A DNA stretch of 64,000 bases from Cryptomeria japonica (taxonomy: Eukaryota > Streptophyta > Pinopsida > Cupressales > Cupressaceae), in the NCBI RefSeq assembly GCF_030272615.1, contig NC_081407.1:154641548-154705547 (forward strand), written 5' to 3'. Positions 23,283 through 34,908 of this stretch are shown here, in pieces. The translations under genes were made by a program, and so were the position numbers. The notes below the pieces were generated by a model that was not told the DNA's origin, did not search any database, and saw nothing but the letters and a program-made list of their open reading frames with translations. Every line of letters begins with the position of its first letter. The stretch's first letter is position 1.

Positions 23283-24140
23283 ATGAAGTTCCACATAAAG
23301 GTAGTGATGAAATACTAATTATAGAAGTCTTTCAAGTGCTAATGCAATAGCAGGACAATCACAAATGAAAAACATGAAAGTATGCACTTGAATGTAGAAT
23401 GCTTGTAGTTTGTTGCTCGGTATGTTGATAACTTGGAATTATAGTGCTTGATAAATCATCTCTATAGCTCTTAACCTTATGAATGGTATAAGATTTTTTT
23501 GTATAGGGATCATAAGGTTATTTCAAATGTAAGCTGACAACTATCAAGCAAATGCAAATATCTAGAATAGATCACAAATGATGGAGTTGGCATTCACAAA
23601 TATTAAAATTTGGGTCTCTTTTGGAGGGACTAGGGCATTGGGCACCCTGCTCCACTCAAAAGAGAGATAACAAAAGAGGAAATACCGTTTCGAGGTCTTA
23701 AACATAGGACCTAGTAGAGACAATTTTATTTTTTATGAGGATTAAGTTGTAGGGTTCACAATAAAATTATAAGGTGGCATGAAACCTAAATGGGCTTAAA
23801 ATGATCTAGGCAAAATCACACTAAAGTAGGTGCCAAATAAAGTGTGATATTGTTGAGGTATACAATTTATGACACTACAGAGACATACATTCATTTATCC
23901 CTACTTATACCCTCATTTATTGCCCCCCTACACCACCCCAAAGGACCTAATGTTAAAAACATATCAACGGTTGTGCATCTACTAGTCATTGATAGTATCA
24001 TATTTGATCTACATTGTATCTTTGGCATGATATGCTCACCATCATGTCTATAATTCTAATACACAAGTCAATTAATTCACCAAAAGATTTGAATGAATAT
24101 GATTTCGAATGGGCCTCCATGTCTATTTATACGCCCTGCA
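23283..24140. other. Anonymous DNA between gypsy unit B and tandem repeat
   Basis: No gene seen. Short frames only. Confidence 0.4.
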
Positions 24141-24344
24141 AGCCCATTTCAAAGGCCCGAGCCTTGAACTCTTCATTGCTATACTTCTTTCTTCTCTCAT
24201 TTCTCTATTTTTTAGAGTTTTCAATATATTTTTATCTTCAGAAGCCCATTTCAAAGGCCCGAGCCTTGAACTCTTCATTGCTATACTTCTTTCTTCTCTC
24301 ATTTCTCTATTTTTTAGAGTTTTCAATATATTTATTTTCTTCAG
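24141..24344. repeat. Tandem duplication, 102-bp unit, two copies
   Basis: AGCCCATTTCAAAGGCCCGA begins at 24141 and again at 24243, and the two 102 bp units are almost identical through TTTCAATATATTT. The near identity points to a recent duplication. Confidence 0.95.
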
Positions 24345-24389
24345 AAGCTCATTCAAAAAAATCATTAATTAAAATAAATAACCTACCTT

Positions 24390-24406
24390 AAAAAAAAAAA
24401 AAAAAA
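24390..24406. repeat. Poly-A run (17 A)
   Basis: Uninterrupted adenine run just before the TA microsatellite. Confidence 0.85.
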
Positions 24407-24423
24407 TTTAAATATAAAACTAG

Positions 24424-24529
<106 letters not shown>

Positions 24530-25158
24530 AAGTTGAGTTGTAAGACAAAGAAGTGAAAGATTACAAAACAGAAATAATCTATTCTAGTTGGATATTATTT
24601 CAAATAGTCAAATCCAATTTTTACATTCTTATTAGTTTTTACATTCCTATTAGTATTTTTTTAAAGGAAGAACTAATAAGAAAAAATGTTTAAGAAAATA
24701 TTGTTGATTGTTACTATTGAAGGTTTTTTGGATTTATTAGATGTTGTTCTATGGATTGCTACAGGGAGGGGGTTAAATAGTATTGACTTAAAAAAATGTA
24801 GAGATTTAAAAAGAATATAAAAAAGTTAAACCTTGACACTATCTTGCCACCGCCCTACCAACTATGCTGCTAGACAAATAGATGTTACAAACGACAATAA
24901 CCATTACACTGCCAACTGAAAAGTGAACGTCAAATTTTATTTATAAAGATCATCTTTTGATGAAAACATAACTACCACCTCAATTTCTCAAGTATTTGTA
25001 TACTTATAATTTTGCTGCCATTGTAAGAAGCCTCTCAGCTTAACTACTGACCTCTCTTTACTTATTTTTTAATAATAAAAAATAATTTACAGTAAATATA
25101 TAAATAAATAATAATAATAATTTTAAATAACATTTACGAGAGAGAGCGCGAAAGCGCA

Positions 25159-25265
25159 TGACGCTGGTAAAGTAACGTGGAAAGACGTGGTATTAGCATA
25201 GCGTAGATAGGTCCTCGGGAGAAGCAAACATCGCACTACAAGACAAACCTTAGCGTGTATATATA
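25159..25265 (+). promoter_or_regulatory. Glutaredoxin gene promoter
   Basis: TATATATA at 25258-25265 is a good TATA box, 169 bp before the start codon. Upstream are TGACG (25159-25163), the core bound by TGA-class bZIP factors, and two ACGTGG cores (25175-25180, 25185-25190) of the G-box/ABRE type. The leader at about 25290-25400 is rich in CTCTCT. The motifs are seen in the sequence, but their use is inferred. Confidence 0.6.
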
Positions 25266-25433
25266 CTCCCCCACACTCCTCTTCACCATTCCACTGTCTC
25301 TCTCATTCTCTAATTTATTGCTTTCTCTGTCTCTGCAAAATCTCTCTCGTGCGCCGTCCTATTCCTTCACTCTCTCCTCTGCCACCCTATTCCTTCACTC
25401 ATTCCCCTTCCCTGTACTTCCAACTGAAAGGCA

Positions 25434-25832
25434 ATGGAGCATTACAAGGCCCATCCTTACGACTCTTCAGAAGAGAATTTTTACAACAGATCATCGCTTC
25501 AGCTGGGAGGCAGTTGGGCGCTGCAGAGAATCGAACGATTGGCCTCTGAGAGCGCAGTGACCATCTTCACCGTAAGCTCGTGCTGTATGTGCCATGTTGC
25601 CAAGAGGCTACTGTTAGAGCTGGGCGTAAGTCCTACTGTTTACGAGCTGGACCACCAAAATGGCGGCGAGGAGATAGATAAGGCTCTGCTCAGACTGATG
25701 GGTACTGCCCAATCTGTTCCTGCTGTCTTCATAGGCGGAAAGCTCGTGGGGGGCTTAGAACAGCTAATGACTTGTCACATTAGCGGCTCTCTCGTGCCTC
25801 TCTTGAAAGAAGCCGGCGCATTATGGCTCTGA
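25434..25832 (+). CDS. CC-type glutaredoxin (ROXY class)
   Basis: A complete intronless gene of 132 residues. The start is the first ATG after a CT-rich leader and gives the normal family length. The thioredoxin-fold domain spans about residues 39-125. It begins AVTIFTVSSCCMCH with the plant-specific active site C50-C51-M52-C53. The cis-proline follows in SVPAVFIGGKLVGG (P96), and the glycine pair of the glutathione site lies in GGLEQL. The C-terminus has LVPLL (an LxxLL-like motif, 120-124) and ends ALWL, which in Arabidopsis ROXY proteins is needed for binding TGA bZIP factors and TOPLESS-type repression. By family knowledge it acts in nucleus and cytosol as a redox or transcriptional modulator in development, nitrate or stress responses. 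Base composition is richer in GC than the surroundings and the frame is undamaged, so it looks functional. The exact orthologue cannot be fixed. Confidence 0.96.
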   Translation: MEHYKAHPYDSSEENFYNRSSLQLGGSWALQRIERLASESAVTIFTVSSCCMCHVAKRLLLELGVSPTVYELDHQNGGEEIDKALLRLMGTAQSVPAVFIGGKLVGGLEQLMTCHISGSLVPLLKEAGALWL

Positions 25833-26519
25833 AAAAGGATAACCTGGCTGTCATATGGTCTGTTGGTCTGTAGTCTTTTTGATTTACCAAGAAAAAAAGT
25901 TTTGTAATTTTTGGTGGATTCGGGTTTGTGCTTAGGGCACTGGGTTCCGTGTGTAATTGTTTTTGTTTTTGTTTTTTATATTTTTGGTTATTTAGACAAG
26001 CACTCGAGAACTTGGTCCATGCTTGCGCTGGATTCGCAGCTTCTTTTGTCGGCGCAATGGCGGCTTTTAGTTATCAGAGCCAAGTTTGAACCAGCGCCTG
26101 AAAAGAAAGGAAAAACTTGAACTTCAAAGTTTTCTGAGTATATGATATCTGTAAAAGTATTTCAATATTTATCTTTCCACAGCTTTTTTTTACCAGAATT
26201 GTGTCTCACGATAAAAATTATGGAAGATGAATTACTTATATATTGTACAGTATAATAGATAACCTGAAATTTTGAATCTAGAAATTTTTTATTTTCAGTT
26301 TTAAGTTTTAACGAGGATAATTTAATGAAAACATTGATGTGATTGGAAATATCTTTGATGATAACTATCTCTGTAATATTATTTAAAAATAAATAAAATA
26401 TTTTCAATCACTTATATGAAGTATCAAAATATCATTTAAAATATTATTATGATTGATTCATCAATGGTATAAAACTATTTTATTGATCATCTAAATGGAG
26501 GATGAAGTACTGATTGATC
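25833..26519 (+). other. 3' region of glutaredoxin gene and spacer
   Basis: Presumed 3' UTR, with TTTTGTAATTTTTGG near 25900. No canonical AATAAA was seen within 300 bp, and the nearest AAATAAATAAAAT lies at about 26387. No other gene is visible. Confidence 0.4.
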
Positions 26520-26836
26520 ACTTCAACTTTAAATGATCGTAACATTTGGATCTATATAAATACTGCTGGATATTCTCACCTTCAGCCCATCCGCATGTCA
26601 TCAAACTTTCTTCTTAGACTCTCCTTTTTAGCAATCTTAACATGTTCATCACTGTTATAAATCTCTTCAAGTTTTTTCCATACCTCATATGAAGTTTCAA
26701 GACCATAAACATCTACATATTCTGCATCGGACAAAGAACTGATAATAACCTCCAATACTTGATGATTTTCTTGTTGCTCTTTTTTCTGATCATCAGTCAA
26801 CGTCCCAGTAGGTGCAACATAATAGACCTTCCTCAC
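26520..26836 (-). pseudogene. Ty1/copia Gag fragment (UBN2-type)
   Basis: The minus-strand frame 26836-26582 reads HQVLEVIISSLSDAEYVDVY, GLETSYEVWKKLEEIY and EHVKIAKKESLRRKFDDMRM. This is the conserved centre of copia Gag (gag-polypeptide/UBN2 domain), which normally continues EGE..QQY. Here a one-base shift after MRM puts EGENIQQYLYRSK in the next frame (26580-26525). The N-terminal part of Gag, the zinc knuckle and all of Pol are missing, so this is a small orphan fragment. It lies about 0.7 kb downstream of the glutaredoxin gene, on the opposite strand. Confidence 0.8.
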
Positions 26837-26879
26837 ATATTTGAAAATTCAACATTTTAACCGGTGAAAATCCGATAGG

Positions 26880-28428
26880 TATGTTTTTGTTCAGGTTTTG
26901 TATGTGGTGGACTTTTTCTAGCTTGATATGAAAAGTAAATAATGATTGTGGAATGAAGAAGACAAAGAGTGGGTGTGTACGTTTTTATCCAAGTGCTTGT
27001 GCAGCAAATCTGAAAAAGAAAAGATTTTGTGGATTATAGCTTCCGTGACTTATCTTGTAAAGAAGCCCATATTTTCGACTGATTATGACTGTCAATTCAA
27101 ATTTTATTGATGGCCTTCTGTTGTCGGCGGCTCTATATCATTCATACATCATTACACCTATCTACACTGATAATCGTTTTTTTGGTCCGTGGAAGAAAAA
27201 CAGAGTTTGATGCAAATGTAATTCAGTTTTTTGTCCGTGGAAGAAAAACAGAGTTATCGACACTTTCATGTACTCACACATAGTCATAAATATTTTTTTT
27301 GTTAAGAGGGCTCTTTGTATTTTGAATATATGTGTACATAATTTACGTTTGATGATATTTTTGATATGATGTAAAGTAATATAAGGGTCTAAAAATATTT
27401 TTCATATTATTTTTTATACTAAAAACAACAAAACAAGGATGTTGACCCTTTATATTGATAGTCCATTGGTAGAACTAACAAAATACAACACACTAACCTT
27501 TAGCATACCAATACCATATATAAAAAATAGCAATGAGTCTTAACAAGATCGTAAAACAATATATAAAGTCTTAATAGCATAAACCAAAAGACCTAGAAAG
27601 ATAAAAAATAACCAACCAGTGGCTATTTGAGCACATGGCTCCAGTCATCAATAAGGAACTTGAAAAGTTCCTTGCAAATCCCTTCATTCTTAGCATCTTT
27701 ACCAGGATTTTTTCCTACATTAAACGTTGGGAAGTGGTAGAGCTATGCATCACCCTCATATTGAACTTGGAGATGTTGATCATCTTCTACTCTATCTCCA
27801 TCACCTTATTCCATATTTTTGGTACTATTATTATGATAATGTTTTGAGGTTAACTATGACCTAATCAACAATATTTTATAATGCTACATGAGGTTATTGC
27901 ATAAATATCATTTCCAATTGGAAGTATGATCATTTTCAACAATGTTGTTGATTAAAATCTAAAGCTAGAATCAATCTTTAGTGTTTTGAATATTAATTTT
28001 ATAATTATTTCATTTTATAATGGTAACAGTTATGTATAAATATATTTTTAAATATTTTAAATTTATGATACTTATTGATCTTATGTATCACTAGTATATA
28101 AGATGGTAAGTCGTATTCCATCATATATTTTAAGAGTATAAACTTGTATATTAGGTCTACTATTCCCCCCTTAGCTTATATGTATCAATATAGAATTGGC
28201 CCAAGTTAGTTGTCATGTGTAGATTTAACCAAAATTCTAAAATTAAGTTAAATTTTGGGTCTATGTTTCCATTCCTTACTTATTGTAATGGTTGAAGCAT
28301 GGTGTATTTAAGGACTAACCTTAATCCACTTGAATTGTGTAGGAAATATCTAGGAAATTATTGAACACATCTAGAAAATTACAAAAATACAAAAAATATT
28401 ATATCAACAAAATGTATAATCACATAAA
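26880..28428. other. Anonymous AT-rich DNA, no gene seen
   Basis: The phrase TTTTTTGGTCCGTGGAAGAA near 27180 and 27230 is a local two-copy repeat. Otherwise there is no structure beyond AT-rich low complexity. Confidence 0.45.
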
Positions 28429-28739
28429 TGTTAGAGCATTTTAGCTAGAGTTATGCTTTTCTATCTAAAGTTATGCTTTTCTAGCTCAAGTTTGCTTAGT
28501 TATACTTTAGTTGAGCTTTAGTTGAGCTTTATATAGCTCCTTCATGGTTTACTTTAATTCTTCTAAATTTAGGATTAGGGCATCTATTACTTTCTATAAA
28601 GCAAGTATTTATGCATTGTAATCTTAATTTGGTAATCTTTTCTTTTGAGCAATATAGCATTCATTTTTGTTGCTCTCATTTGTGGTTTAGTTGTTATTCA
28701 TTTTCTCTTTGATCATGCAAGCTTGTGTTGCAAAATTCA
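28429..28739 (+). repeat. Complete LTR, copy 1
   Basis: About 311 bp from TGTTAGAGC to CAAAATTCA, set by the following primer-binding site and by alignment with the LTR heads at 30557 and 31743. Confidence 0.65.
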
Positions 28740-28742
28740 ACT

Positions 28743-28756
28743 TGGTATTAGAGCAT
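28743..28756 (+). promoter_or_regulatory. Primer-binding site (initiator tRNA-Met type)
   Basis: TGGTATTAGAGCAT matches the complement of plant initiator tRNA-Met (TGGTATCAGAGC) with one change, three bases after the LTR end. Confidence 0.75.
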
Positions 28757-30540
28757 GGATTCAACAAACCCCTTCTCAAGCTTTGATATTTTCTTTTCTC
28801 AAAGGCACAGTAGGGTCAGTAGGTTTTCCTTCTTGTGGGGATTTGGAAGTGAACAATTTTTATCAACTTTTGGAAAAAAAATGAACATCAAAAATTTTGG
28901 AATTTTTCATTTTTAGAAGCTTTCGGCTTTTGAAAACTTTCCATTTTCAAAAAGTTTCTATTTTCAAAAAAAATCTATTTTCAAAAACTTTCCTTTTTTG
29001 GAAATCTTTCAAGCCTCCCAAGCCCTAATTGTCATACAATTGATTTTTTGGTCATAACTTAGTCATACAAAGTTGAATTGCACAAACAAGATATCGCCAG
29101 AAAGCTAGTTCTAGCACTAATCTAATGGTGTTGGTTATTTTGTCAAATTTTGCTCTAATTTTTTGTACTAGGTCTATACAGTCATAAGTTTAGTTTCACG
29201 CTTTCGAGGCCATATCTTGCACATTTGAACTCCACTTTTTTAAAACCAAATGTCACTAGAAGGGTGGTTCGGTGCATTATCTAGATCTGCTTCTATTTTT
29301 CTAGATTTTCCCCCAAATAGATGGTATTTAGTCTTTTGATTTTTTCACTTTATGGTTAACTACTTGGTCATTTTGGCTCCTGGAAACTTTTTGTTTGCAT
29401 TGAATGACATTTATCGAGTTGTTCTACATGTATTTCTAGCACTTGTCCCTATTTTGGCATTTTGAGCATATTTTCCATTCACTTTATTGTATTTAGATGC
29501 ACATGAGATAAAGTGCCACTCTTGTGCTTATTTATTAGGGATTTTGCATATTCTATTGTTCCTTATTTTGTACAAGCACTAAATTATAAATTGTCATGGG
29601 GGGTTGTGTAGTTCCTTTTTTTTTCATCACGCCTTTTTCCAATGAGAGTCCCTCCATGACAACATCAAATCCTAGTGATTCTTGTCCCATGTGTATGTGC
29701 ATTGGTTGCATACCCTTTTCAATTGTAGGTACTTTCTTGTGCATGTTTAGATGTTTTTCCTCCTTCATGCACTACTTGGTGACATGCAATTTCAGTGGAC
29801 TTGTCATCTCACTTCATTGTCAATATTATGGGAGGATTTCTATTGTTGGCGCTAATGCTTTCAGGGTTTCGCTTTGGAGTAGCCTATATATTCAGTATTT
29901 CTTCCTATGTACTATCCAGATGTAGTAGTTGTATTTTATTAAGATGGAGCTTTTACCATATAGACACTCTTGCATTCTAGTTTTGTGGAGGCGACTTATC
30001 CTTAGTTGATCAGTGTTCTTTAGACTATTGGCACTTACTTTTTACTAGCAGTTTACCCTTGCATGATTGAGTAGTGTTTTTGGGGTTACTCGTGCATATT
30101 AATGTGCCATTTGTATCTTCAATTGTCAAAAAAAATTGCCTTTATTTTTTATCTGATTGTTTGAGTAGTTTTGTTGGGAGCACTCATGTAGATTCTTGTC
30201 TTCTTGATCCTAATCATCATCTTGTTTTTAGAGGAGGTTCTTCAATCAGCAGTATAGCAGTTATCATTTGACGGTTGTCTGCAAATTCTTCGTGTTTCAT
30301 AGGATGTTCTAAATGTTCCTATTCTTTTGGGACATTTTATTGGAGCATTCTTAGTCCTTCATTCATTTTCCTCTCTTTGCAGGGGATTTTTATGCCACTG
30401 AGTTTTTCTCCTTTTCTTTGGTTTTAAGAAATCCCTTTTTTGTGCATAGTTACCTCGCCATGCCTTTTATTGTCAAGAACCATTCCATGATTGCATTTCA
30501 TGCATTTAGAGGTCTTTTAATTTTTCCTAAGTTTCACTTA

Positions 30541-30556
30541 AGGGGGGTTGCGGTGG
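30541..30556 (+). promoter_or_regulatory. Polypurine tract before LTR copy 2
   Basis: AGGGGGGTTGCGGTGG directly precedes TGTTAGAGC. The equivalent tract before LTR copy 3 ends at 31742. Confidence 0.65.
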
Positions 30557-32030
30557 TGTTAGAGCATTTTAGCTAGTGTTATGATTTTCTAGCTTAAGTT
30601 CACCTCTAGTGATACTTTAGTTTAGCTTTAGTTTAGTTTTATTTAGCTTCTGCATGATTTTTTTTGTTCTAATTTTAGGATTAGGGCATCTCTTTCTTTC
30701 TATAAAGAAAGCCTTATGTATTGTAATCTTACAATTATAATCTTTTTCTTTTGAGGAATATAGCATTCATTTATAAGTGTTATGGGGGTTGTGTAGTGCA
30801 TTTTAATTTTTTATCAAACCTTTTTCCAATGAGTATCCTTCCATGAAAACATCAAATCCTACATATTATTGTCCCATGTGTGTGTGCATTATTTCCATAC
30901 CCTTGTTCAGTTGCAAGTATACTTTCTTGTGCATGTTTAGATGTTTGTTCTCCTTCATGCACTACTTGGTGACATACAATTTTAGTGAAGTTGTCATCTC
31001 TCTTCATTGCCAGTATTATGGGGGGATTTCTACTATTGGTGCTAATTCTTTCGCTTTGGGGTGAGCTACATATTTAGTATTTCTTCCTATATACTATCCA
31101 GATGCAGTATTTGTGTCTTAGTGAGATGGAACTTTTACCATATAGACACTCTTGCATTCTAGTTTTGTGGAGGCAACTTTTCCTTAATTTATCAGTGTTC
31201 TTTAGACTATTAGCACCTGTATTTTTTACTACCAGTTTACTCTTGCATGGTTGAGTAGTGGCATTGAGATTACTCGTGCATGTTTATGTGCCATCTATAT
31301 CTTTAATTGCCAAATGTTTTTGCCTTTGTTTTCCATTTGACTGTTTGAGTAGTGTTGTTAGGAAAACTCATGTCAATTCTTGTCTTCTTGATCATGATCA
31401 TAATCTTGTTTTTAGAGGAGCTTCTTCATTTAGCTCTATATAAGTTATCATTCGACAATTGTCTGCAAATTATTTGAGTTTAAGAGGATGTCCTTAATGT
31501 TAAAATTCTTTTGTGACATTTTCTTTAATCCCTCTTAGTCCTTCATTCCTTTTCCTCTCTTTTGTAGAGGAGTTTTCTGCCACTATTTTTTTATCCTTTT
31601 ATCAAGTTTTGAGAGATCTCTTTCTTGTACATAGTTACCTCATTGGGCCTTTTATTGTTGAAAGCCATTATATTCTTGCATTTCACGCATTTAAAGGTAT
31701 TTTACTTTTTCCTAAGTTTCACTTAAGGGGGTGTTGGTGTGGTGTTAGATAATTTTAGCTAGAGTTGTGCTTTTCTATCTAGAGTTATAATTTTCTAGCT
31801 TAAGTTCACCTAGTGATACTTTAGTTTAGCTTTAGTTCAGTTTTATTTAGCTTCTATATGATTTAATTTAGTTTCAATTTTAGGATTAGGGCATCTCTTG
31901 CCTTCTATAAAGTGATTCTTTATGTATTGTAATATTAATATTATAATCTTTTCTTTTGAGGAATATATAGCATTCATTTATAAAGTGCCATGGGGGTTGT
32001 GTATTTCCTTTTATTTTTCTATGACTCCTT

Positions 32031-33917
32031 GTGTTGAACATATGGCAAGACTAAGAGGGAGGTGAATTAGTCTAAAACTTTAAAATAGATTAAATATAAA
32101 TAGCATCAACATACTTAACAACAACACGATAACCATCAACACATGAACACTGATTAGATTTAGGTGGAAAACCAAAACAAAGAATAACCAGGGTGAGAAT
32201 ATAGCTCACAATATATATCAATGGTTTACAATTAATATGGCTTCATGCCAAAGAGTTCACTACTCTAAACTTGTAAACTAAGGTGCACAACCTTAGGCAA
32301 GATACAACGTCACTTCTTCAGGGCAAGATACAAAGTACTTTTTAGATACAATAGAAATAATAGATTGAATTGTACACAAAATAGCATCTATCAAAATGTG
32401 GATAATCATCATCATCATCGTGTATTACACCTCAATCATAATCGGTCTGCCTAATATACCAATCGAATCAAAATAAACTTTCTAAGTCGACCACTGGATA
32501 ATAGTTATTGGTTTAAACATGAAAACAGTTGAACCGATTCACAACTTAAGGCTTGGAATACAGATACTACTTGATTATGGAGCTCTTACAATATAATACG
32601 ACAGACGCAATGAATAGATAGAGATTAGGTGGCGCTCACTCCCCCAACACGGCATTGGCACACCTTTTCTCTTACCACCAAGATTCAAAAATCTTTAGGG
32701 AATTTCTATCTCATTACAAAGGGTGCATGAAGAGTATCTACAATGTACGATGCGCACACCCTAAACCACCAAGTATGGGATTTTTGGCCTCTAAAACAAG
32801 GTATTTAGTCGCAATTAGGGGACTTGATGGTGACTCATTCGGTGGTGACTCACTTAAGAGCTTGTTGCAATCCTTGTTATAGGATTTTGACAAATCTCAC
32901 ATGAATGTGGATACTAAGGGAACCATCGGAGTATGCTTTTCACCAAGTAGACTCTAGTTTTTGCCTTTGTCAATTTAAATAGTGGACCAAAGGAAAGAAC
33001 CACTTTGAGTCAATCTTGGGGTGAGTAATTTTTCCCCCAAGGCAAGCTTGCTAGTAAAAGATAATACACTTTCTCTTTCACCCAAGGTCGCACGAAGCGC
33101 AAGGACACAAGATACTTGTATTTTATCTTCTTAGGGATTTAATCTAAACAAAAAGTGAAAAGTTACAAAACTTTTGATCACTCAAGTTCTATAGAAGGCA
33201 AGGGGAGATGATACACCAGTTATAACTTTTCCAAACACTTGATTAATTCCCTTATTGAAACGAAGTGTTCTCTAAACTAAAAAGTCACAAGACTAAATTT
33301 TAAATCAAATATGTTTTAGAGAAACCCCTTCTTTGGTGGTCCTAAAAGAAAACGAGTTAGTGTTTTTTTGGGGGGGCTTCTACATTCGAAATACCTGCAC
33401 AAATGTCAGTGGGACCAAAAAATAAAGAAATGTTAGCAAATTGGTAAAAACCATATAAGCTTAAGAAGCTAAAAAGGTGTAGAAAAAATAGAGAAACAAC
33501 ATTCATGCAATTCCACAATTCAAACCCGCTACATCTAAGTATACCCTCAAATCCACTGCATGTCAGTTCACATCAGCTATTTTTCAAAAAACAAAGAAAA
33601 AGCAAAAACTCGAGAACAAAAAAACACAAAAGACGAGAAAACCCATGATTTATCAATTCAAACTTGTTGATTCTGTTATAAACACGAAAACTATATACCT
33701 AACAATAAAATAGAAGAAATGTGTTCCCAATGTGTCTCCTCTTGTTCCCATTGTTTGTTATCTCGTTCCCACTATTTGTTAAAAAATAGACTTAGAGTCG
33801 AAATGACTTCCGCTGAAGAAAAAACAACCTTCTATATCATGTGTTTGCCTTCAAGAACCTGAAATCTACAATAAACACACTGAAATAACGGGAAAAATGT
33901 GAGATTGAACTGCGAAG
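32031..33917. other. Unassigned, retroelement-like
   Basis: No gene. The phrase TTAGGTGGAAAACCAAAAC near 32160 resembles sequence often seen near ends of plant LTR elements, here on an uncertain strand. 33300-33900 is probably internal sequence of the minus-strand element whose LTR is at 33947-34908. Confidence 0.35.
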
Positions 33918-34908
33918 TGGGTCCCACCGGGCGTGCCAAAAATGTGTGTAGATAAATGTGAGTAAATAAGAAAGGATTGAAATACAATATTAACAACCTA
34001 AACAACACAAATATCAAGAATGTAGTCAACATAAAGACATTTAAAAAGAAGCTAAGTAAACAAGAAATAAGCAAGAAAATGCAAACTTCAAGCCTCTTTT
34101 GATGAATATTTGTCCTTTGGTTCAATTCGGTTCAATGTGTGCTCACTTTGATACTTCCAAGATTGCTCAATATAGCTCCATGATAATGCAAATGCAAGAT
34201 GATGATAATGAAATACAAGATTTAAGCTAAAATGGATGTGAATTGTGGATGCAAAATGGCATGATAACTTTTCTTTAGAATGAGAGTGATGATTTCTGAA
34301 GGAAAACTGATGCATTAAATATCAATGGAGAAAAAGTCAGGTTGTTTGAAAAATGCAATACTTGTCCTCCTTGAGGACAAGTGGAAATGCAAAGGATGAC
34401 ATGTGGAAGGGAAGCCAAGTGTCACTTTGGAAAAAAGGACACCCAAATTTAGATTATTTTCCTTATTTATTTGAAAATAGGAATTTGAACATATTAGGAT
34501 AAAATTGGTTTAGAATTGGTTTGGGGGGTAAGGTTGGTTGGAACCAAAGGTGAGTTAGTGGGTTAGGTTAGAGGAATAGTAAGAGGGAGGTTAAGGTTAG
34601 TAGCCATGTGCTCAAATTAGAATTAAATAGAATTGTTTAATTCAAATGGAGGACAAAGAGAAAAAGGACAAAATGATTTAAATAAGACAAATTGACTTAT
34701 TTGTTTTATTTAATACAAGGGGAAATTAATTTATTAAATGATCAAGGGGATTCATTAATTAATTAATAGGATAATAGATTAATTAATTAAATTAATATAG
34801 TTGGGGGGTGACATTAATTAATTAAATAATGTGTAATTATTTAATCAATGAATGTGACTAAGATGACTAAATTCAATTAATGTAATTAATCGAATTTAAG
34901 TGTCTACA
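33918..34908 (-). mobile_element. Minus-strand LTR with primer-binding site
   Basis: Candidate LTR 33947-34908 (about 962 bp) starts TGTAGA and ends TCTACA, a perfect 6 bp terminal inverted repeat. Read on the minus strand it is followed within a few bases by TTTGGCACGCCCGGTGGGAC (33922-33941), the phrase found after the 5' LTR of many plant gypsy elements. No second LTR was found, so only the 5' end of the element is present. Confidence 0.6.

Larger units (their letters stand above)
28429..32030 (+). mobile_element. LTR element amplified as LTR-int-LTR-int-LTR
   Basis: LTR heads beginning TGTTAGA.. TTTTAGCTAG occur at 28429, 30557 and 31743. Polypurine tracts (AAGGGGGG..GGTGG and AAGGGGGTGTTGGTGTGG) lie directly before the second and third. 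The first LTR (28429-28739) is followed by a primer-binding site and a 1.8 kb internal region. The second and third LTRs are cut at GCATTCATT and joined to the internal sequence TATAA..TG..ATGGGGGTTGTG, at the position equivalent to 29590. Unit two is therefore 1186 bp and the third copy is partial. No intact reading frame survives. The family (copia or gypsy) is not clear. Confidence 0.75.

Noticed and set aside
24014-24391. Overlapping open frames on both strands of 80-125 codons
   Set aside because: They come from the 102-bp tandem duplication being free of stops. No coding signal.
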